Shown: in pieces, positions 58,744 to 64,000 of the stretch
Layout: every line of letters starts with the position of its first letter
Numbering within the stretch: position 1 is the stretch's first letter
Assembly (NCBI GenBank): GCA_014549065.1
Contig: JACDOX010000024.1
Location: 5,489,577 to 5,553,576, forward strand
Source of the DNA: Cardinalis cardinalis
Taxonomy: Eukaryota; Chordata; Aves; Passeriformes; Cardinalidae
Length of the DNA: 64,000 bases
Direction of reading: 5' to 3'
The notes under the pieces: generated by a model
Told to the model about the DNA's origin: nothing
Database searches by the model: none
What the model saw: only the letters and a program-made list of their open reading frames with translations
Program-made: the position numbers and the translations under genes

Positions 58744-59618
58744 GTAAGACAGAGGCAGGAGCCGTGGGGCTGTGGGGACCCTAGGATGGCCCGCGGGCGG
58801 GTCACCCTGGGCCCAACGCCGTGGGACCAGTCCCATGGGTGTGGGACGGGCCGAACGCACCCGGACATCAGGGAAAGGCGGGCGGTTTGCCCTGGTACAG
58901 GCCCCTTGCCAGGCTTTCCGCTGAGCGCGCAGCTGGCCTCTCCGGGGATGCATGGGGGACAGTAGCGCTGCCCGAGGGCACCCTGCAGGGCCCCGGCCCC
59001 CGGCGTCCCCTCTGCTGTCCCTTAGCGCGGCCCTAGAGGGGTAAGGCAGGGGAGATGGGGAAGGCGCTGCCCAGGGCCAGCAGCCTGGCTGGGGGCGGCT
59101 GCTTCGCCCCCTCCCCGCCGGCCTTTATGGCCCTTTCCCTTCCCGGGGTGCATCCCCCTGGCCCCTGGGCGGGGGCGGCAGGGCCGGCACTCGCCCCTCT
59201 CTGTCTTGCAGGCCGACTGTGGCAGCCCCGTTTGGTCGGCGAGAGGCAGCAGCTTCGACGCCGTCTACTGCGCCGAGATGGCTCACGGTAAGCGCGACTC
59301 GAGCGGCGCGGCCTGGGGGTGGAGGCGGGGCCCGGGCCCCCCGCGCTGCCCGAGGCGCTGGGGGGAGGCAGCGCGGCGTCCCGCGGTAACGCGCTGCTCT
59401 GCCCTGTCCCTCCCCTCGGCCCAGGGTACGCCGCCGATCAGAGCAGCGCCCTGTCCAGCCTGGACTGCCTCTCCAGCATCGTGGACCGTCTCTCCCCGGC
59501 GGAGGAACCAGGGCTGTCCCTCCGCGACGCCGACACCCTTTCGCCCAGCGCCACCATCGACTCGGGGCCGGAGACGCCCGGGACGCCGCTGCCCCGACGG
59601 ACCTACCAGGCGCTATGA
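58237..59618 (+). CDS. MYF5: MYF5, myogenic bHLH factor, 3 exons
   Basis: Nuclear bHLH factor, the earliest muscle-determination regulator in amniote somites; it pairs with E-proteins on E-boxes. Exons 58237-58743, 59212-59287 and 59425-59618 give 258 residues, the usual length. Visible: an N-terminal MEVMDSCKFSPSELFYDSS; an acidic region to residue 56; the H/C motif with Trp72 in WACKACKRK; the basic region RRKAATMRERRRLKK (86-100) with Ala90-Thr91 and Lys100; an HLH to about 137; the C-terminal LDCLSSIVDRLS helix; and an end at RRTYQAL. The start ATG has A at -3 and G at +4; Met4 is a possible but less likely start. Introns are 468 and 137 bases. Distinguished from MYF6 by its N-terminus and tail. 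Position downstream of MYF6 fits amniote synteny. Confidence 0.97.
59212..59287 (+). CDS. MYF5: MYF5 exon 2
   Basis: The acceptor is gtcttgcag and the donor gtaagc. It encodes ADCGSPVWSARGSSFDAVYC and then AEMAH plus one base of Gly. Confidence 0.95.
59425..59618 (+). CDS. MYF5: MYF5 exon 3
   Basis: The acceptor is cggcccag. After the split Gly it encodes YAADQSSALSSLDCLSSIVD and a Ser/Thr/Pro-rich tail to TYQAL, with stop TGA at 59616-59618. Confidence 0.95.
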
Positions 59619-59855
59619 GGGGCCCGAGGGCCGGCACCCCGCGCCTGCCGCCGGGGCCGCCTCCCGCGCCCCGCCGCCTCTTGCAAACGCTTCTCGGGCG
59701 AGAGGGGCAGCCCCGGAGCCCCCCGGGCCGCCGCTTCCCTCTGGGGCTGCAGGCAAAGCGCCGCGCCCGCCCTCGGCCAGGGATTTCCCGCACCCCGGCA
59801 GGGCGGGCAGGCCCCGGGCTCGGGACACACGCGCTGCCCTGGAATCCCCGCTGCA

Positions 59856-59861
59856 AATAAA
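59856..59861 (+). terminator. MYF5: MYF5 polyadenylation signal AATAAA
   Basis: AATAAA lies 238 bases after the stop, within tgcaaataaaacgtgctgtg, followed by a GT-containing stretch. The implied 3' UTR is short (about 0.26 kb) and very GC-rich, unlike that of MYF6. Confidence 0.88.
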
Positions 59862-59879
59862 ACGTGCTGTGAGAGAGCT

Positions 59880-62800
59880 GTCTGGCCGGCTGGTTCTTTA
59901 AGTGCATTCCCTGGCATGCGGGAGGGCAGCGGGACTCGGCTGCGGGACGCTCGCCAGCCTCCCTGCTGAGCCCCCACCCAGCCTCGGCCGCCCCCGGGCT
60001 CCTGCCTGCGGACACCCCCTCTTCCCGCCCCCAGCACGGCCGTCCCCAGCCGGGACGCGGAGTGTCCTGCAGGGCTGGCGCCTGGGAGCTTGTCTGTCCT
60101 TCCACCAGTGTGCACTATTCTGAGATCACTCATGGAGCAACAAAAACGTGGAGGTTTAAAGTCTCACACTGTATGTCCTGTTATGGGCAGAGTTTATTTT
60201 CTGCAAAGTAAAAATACTATTTCACAGTCATATTTTTCTATCTTCTCTTCCCTGCCTTCCCTTCCTGTCCACCCCTGCAAAGCTCAGGTTTCTTGCACTG
60301 GGTATGAAGATGGACTCTGTATTCCAGAATTTGGCCCTAAAATTGCGTGGTGACTGTGTCAAAACAACTGTATGATCTAGCTCTGATGCTGTGCTGGGGA
60401 ATTTTACTTGTTGCTCTGGCAGAGACAAATTTAGTAAAGTTAGTAAGAACAAACCACATGTATCTCTTTCATAAGCCATGGGGTATATTTCACAATATTC
60501 AGAAAGCAATACGGATTTATTTGCTCCTAATTACTTTGGTCTTTTGGTCCAGGATTCAAATTCATTACTCTACATTGCTCTAGAAATAACCAGGTAAAAT
60601 TTTCACATGTTTTCAGATTTTACAAGTATTTCCTTCCAGGCACTAAATTAGGTCTATCTACCATGAAAAATCTCCATAGTTTTGCACTCTTCTAGATACA
60701 ATTCAAAACTTTCTTAGCCAACCTTCCCCACCCCACCCCCCCCAAAAAAAAAAAAAAAGAGATGGAGAGATGGGCTCTTTCAGTTAATCCAGAAATGTTT
60801 CATATGATAAATACTCTGAGTGGGAAGGGATATATTCACCTCNCTGTTGTGGGATAAGGATGTATTTGCCGTTTGTGTTTGTGTTGCTAGCACTCGGCGG
60901 CCAAGGGGCCTGGCAGTGGTATTTCATCTCTGATAAATCTTTAACTTGAACCCAGCCCAGCTGAGTCATGTCACCAAAAGTTATAATCTGACTGGCCTTT
61001 GGCAGCATCTCTCAAAGATAAAAGAAGCCTTTGCTTAGGGATGGCTCTGTCCCTGTAGCACACTGAGGGTCTCTGTCCCCCCTTAGGGGCCACAGAGAAA
61101 GTGAGGTGACACCTGCCTTCCTGAGCCTGCAGCAGGGCAGCAGCAGGTTTGTGTCTGACACAGGGCAAGACCAGCCCACCCTTTGTGCAAAGCCTCCCTC
61201 AAAATTACTTTCTGTCCTTGCCCATAGCCTTGAGGTAAGTGTTCTTTTCTTGCAGAATATTTCAGGAGGAGCCTTGACCAGAGTGGGCATTCTGTGTATA
61301 CAGATGTCTGAACTCATCATGGACTAGAAGTGGTTTTAAACCCATGAGTTGGAGTCATGCAGAGGTACGAACAAGGTATTCTCACGCTCCTGTCACTGCT
61401 TCAGCAGTATGCAAGTGCCTTAACACAGACATAGTGTTGGTTCTGGGGGATCACTTCCCAAGCCTTCTGTTTGCAGGAATTCTTATGCAAGACTGTGAAC
61501 ATCACTGGTTTTATTTCCTGGCTTCTCACACTCTGATGCAGTGTTGCAGTGTTCACTCCTCTCAATCAAAATACCATCCAAAGGATACTTCTTATGCCCA
61601 GGATTTAATAGAGTGCAGATGATTTGAAATGGTATTTTAAAGTGAGCTAAGCTAGAGAACTTTCAGCATTTCATTCGGCGCAGGGCTGACCTTGGCAAGT
61701 GATCTCGGATGAAGTATGCAGAGTAACACTAGCAAATCACATGCTGGTAATGTACACCTCTCTTTGGCTGGCAGACATTTTAAGAGTCGCAAAAAGGTCA
61801 ATACTTCTGAGAAGTAGATTGTCAGAGTGTGAGGAGAAGCATTCCGTCTGGGGGATGTTTGTCCATAGGCTCCTAAGTCCTGTTACAGTAGTTTACAACA
61901 TCTAGGTTTTGCTATACACNTCTGGGAAACAAAATCTTAATTCCAGGACACCTATGAAAGAAGCTCCCAGAAAGTGCAATAATCCTTGTAAGGAACGGAA
62001 GTGAACTCCATGAAACTGCCTTCAGTCTGTGGATTGGGAAGAACAGAGAGGTTGTTGGAGATAACACCGTTCTGGCCAGATTGTANATGTTTCATAATAA
62101 TATTAATAAGTGGAACTGAAAAGAAAGATTTGTATTCTATATGAAACATGTTCGTTTAAGGAAGGCTGTGCCCAGAAATAAGAAGGTGATGGTCTAGAAA
62201 GTCTGAGCTCCACCTATCCCAACTCCCACAACGTGTCTGATTGCTTAAGGCTCTGGGGCAGCGTGTAGTGGCCTCACAAGCAGGTGCAGGGGTGCCTCAT
62301 GGTGTCAGAATAATGAATATAACACAGAAGGTGTGTTACAGCAAGTTTTCTGACTACCNCTCACTGCAAGGAAGGGCATAATTCTGTACACTTTTTAGAA
62401 TACAATAATGTTGTATTTTACCTCAGAAAACTATGCATATTTGGCTTAAATTATGACTGAGGGAGGCAGCTGAGCTTTGGGTTTTTTGTGTGTGAAGTCT
62501 CTTGTATCTTTTGTTAATAAACCAAACAGAGATCTTTAGTGAAATAAATATTTTAAATTCAGATCAAAAGGGACATTTGTACATTGCAAAACTAACATAG
62601 AAACATGGAAAAGATCTCTTAAATATAACATCAAGACAAAAATCCTGCTTTNTTAATGTTCAAATTTCTTGAGTTGCTTGCGTGGAAAAACACTCCTTTT
62701 GCCTGTAGGAAAAGATCAAACTCTTTCTTTTCCTGTGGTAAGGNTTAAAAGTGTTACATTTTTAGTAATTAGTTCTTGGAGGATGAAGGGATCTTTGTTT

Positions 62801-64000
62801 GTAGTGCTCGTCTAAATATGCCTAGGAATACCTCAGTTTCACAGCTACATTTCAGTGGAAATTCAGCATCTCTTCTTCCCAGTTCACCCTGCTTATCAGG
62901 AGNGGTCAGACTTTACCACAGCAGGCAGCTCACCTCTCCCCACCTTAAACCTNCTCCCTCACTTCCTTCTTCCCTCCTTCTTCTCCACCTTCTCCTCTGC
63001 AGAACNCTTGGCTCACTTATCACTTCTCCCTGCTCTTCTCAGCTGGACCTTGGCGTGCTGCGGGGCTCACAGCTGGCTAGCTGACTTCTGACCTTTGGCA
63101 GGTTCTGCTTGGGGTATCAGCCTTACAGCTGGCCACAACTGCCCTCCTGGCANCTGAAGGCCTAATGAGCTTGGCCAGCTGGAGACTGGGCTGGAATCCT
63201 GCTGGCTGATTTGACCCTGCGTGAGGGATTGAGGGGTTCACCCCAAAATGTGGAGGGAGTGAGCAGTGCATCTGTCTATGTGCTGCTGCCCCAGGGCATT
63301 AGAGTTAGGCTTCTCCTACAGCCAGTTGGATTACTGGGATGACTAAAAAAACGGACAACAGAGCTGGTTTTTCTCTTTTTTTTTTTTTTAATGGAGTTTG
63401 CTGTTGAGTATTAGGCTTCATTAGTGACTATACCCTTACTGCATCTCATGGTGTTCACTCCACAGAATCCAAGAGATGCGCCCATCCACCAGCCCAGGAC
63501 TGGGCTGAGGGAGTTATTCCCCTTCCCAAACACAGTGGAGTATATACAGTCCCTTTATCTAGCTGGTGCCCCACTTTCCTATCTCCAGGAGGTTATACAT
63601 CTTGGACACTTATCATGAAAAACATTGAACTGCTACTTTCTCAAAAGTCTCCTGTTTTCCACTCCCTGGATCAGCTGAAAGGCATCACTGATCCATGGAG
63701 TTTGTTTACTTCTTGAGCATTAGTAACCTTTATGAGCTGCCTGGCAATCTGCTGAAAAATGTTGCTGGCTATGATGCCAAAGGCATTGCTCATCTGTGCT
63801 TGAAAAAAGTGATACCATGATATATGAGGGTCAGCAGGCCCAGAGAGAGATCAGAAAGATGTTTCAGTATCTGCATTNAATCAGGTGAATTTGGGTCTGG
63901 CACTCTCTGAGAGGCCCTCAGACCCGGCGTAGCAGCAGAGGAAAAAGTGTGCATTTTTTCTCATTATTTCTTGATCTTCTGCAAATAAATGCTTTTGAAC
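59880..64000. other. Region downstream of MYF5, no gene recognised
   Basis: GC-rich to about 60100, then AT-rich. No exon with a recognisable domain was found. LIN7A would be expected further along by amniote synteny, but none of its coding sequence was recognised here. Low-complexity pieces: a C/A homopolymer at 60727-60757, a CT-rich tract at 62930-63003 and a T13 run near 63377. Confidence 0.55.
60727..60757. repeat. C-rich/poly(A) low-complexity tract
   Basis: ccccaccccacccccccc is followed by about 15 As. It is a length-unstable homopolymer pair downstream of MYF5. Confidence 0.8.

Larger units (their letters stand above)
57840..59870. promoter_or_regulatory. MYF5: CpG-rich island over MYF5 promoter and gene
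   Basis: Dense CpG and high GC from about 57840 through the 3' UTR, most extreme in intron 1 and exon 3 to the poly(A) signal (59090-59850). Confidence 0.75.

Noticed and set aside
59125..60105. 326-codon minus-strand ORF over MYF5 exons 2-3
   Set aside because: Arg/Gly/Pro-rich translation is typical of a GC-rich shadow frame; no start context or family motif.
59880..64000. LIN7A 3' end on the minus strand
   Set aside because: Expected from synteny, but no LIN7 PDZ or L27 coding exon could be recognised here.

Overview
The window is vertebrate nuclear DNA, almost certainly from a bird. The basis is three fragments that look like the 3' ends of CR1 LINEs (the dominant avian retroposon), very short introns in the small genes, and the gene order PTPRQ - MYF6 - MYF5, which is conserved in amniotes. 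Bird is an inference; I cannot name the species. The assembly is a draft, with one 115-base N run at 48377-48491 and isolated single Ns roughly every 400 bases.

Layout. Bases 1-28748, AT-rich, hold the 3' part of PTPRQ on the + strand: the transmembrane exon (2869-2968), a juxtamembrane exon, two tiny in-frame exons (45 and 27 nt) that look like alternatively spliced cassettes, and nine exons encoding the single phosphatase domain, ending at the stop codon 28746-28748. The upstream FN3 exons lie outside the window or were not recognised. Bases 28749 to about 49560 are an AT-rich gene-free stretch with one minus-strand CR1 fragment and simple repeats. From about 49560 to 60100 the base composition switches to GC- and CpG-rich. 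Here lie the two myogenic bHLH genes MYF6 (MRF4; three exons, 50431-51557) and MYF5 (three exons, 58237-59618). They are tandem, in the same orientation, each with a clear TATA box and a canonical AATAAA signal. From about 60100 to 64000 no gene is recognised.

How the genes relate. MYF6 and MYF5 are paralogous muscle-determination factors. They share the H/C tryptophan motif (WACKxCKRK), the myogenic Ala-Thr pair in the basic region, the HLH, and the C-terminal CLSSIVD helix. The roughly 6 kb between them, plus the gene-free stretch and PTPRQ introns upstream, is where long-range MYF5/MYF6 enhancers are known to lie in mammals. I flag two candidate regulatory clusters: a TCF/LEF site plus E-box near 55060-55117, and an E-box, PBX/MEIS-like, TAATTA and MEF3-like group at 57580-57708. 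PTPRQ (inner-ear stereocilia phosphatase) is probably a positional neighbour, not a functional partner.

The items most worth a second look are the two PTPRQ cassette exons, the substituted catalytic-loop residues of the PTPRQ phosphatase (WPE and KNRF), the stop-free intron 1 of MYF6 whose length is a multiple of three, and the site clusters upstream of MYF5. I found no operon, CRISPR array, tRNA or rRNA gene, or unfamiliar multi-gene system.
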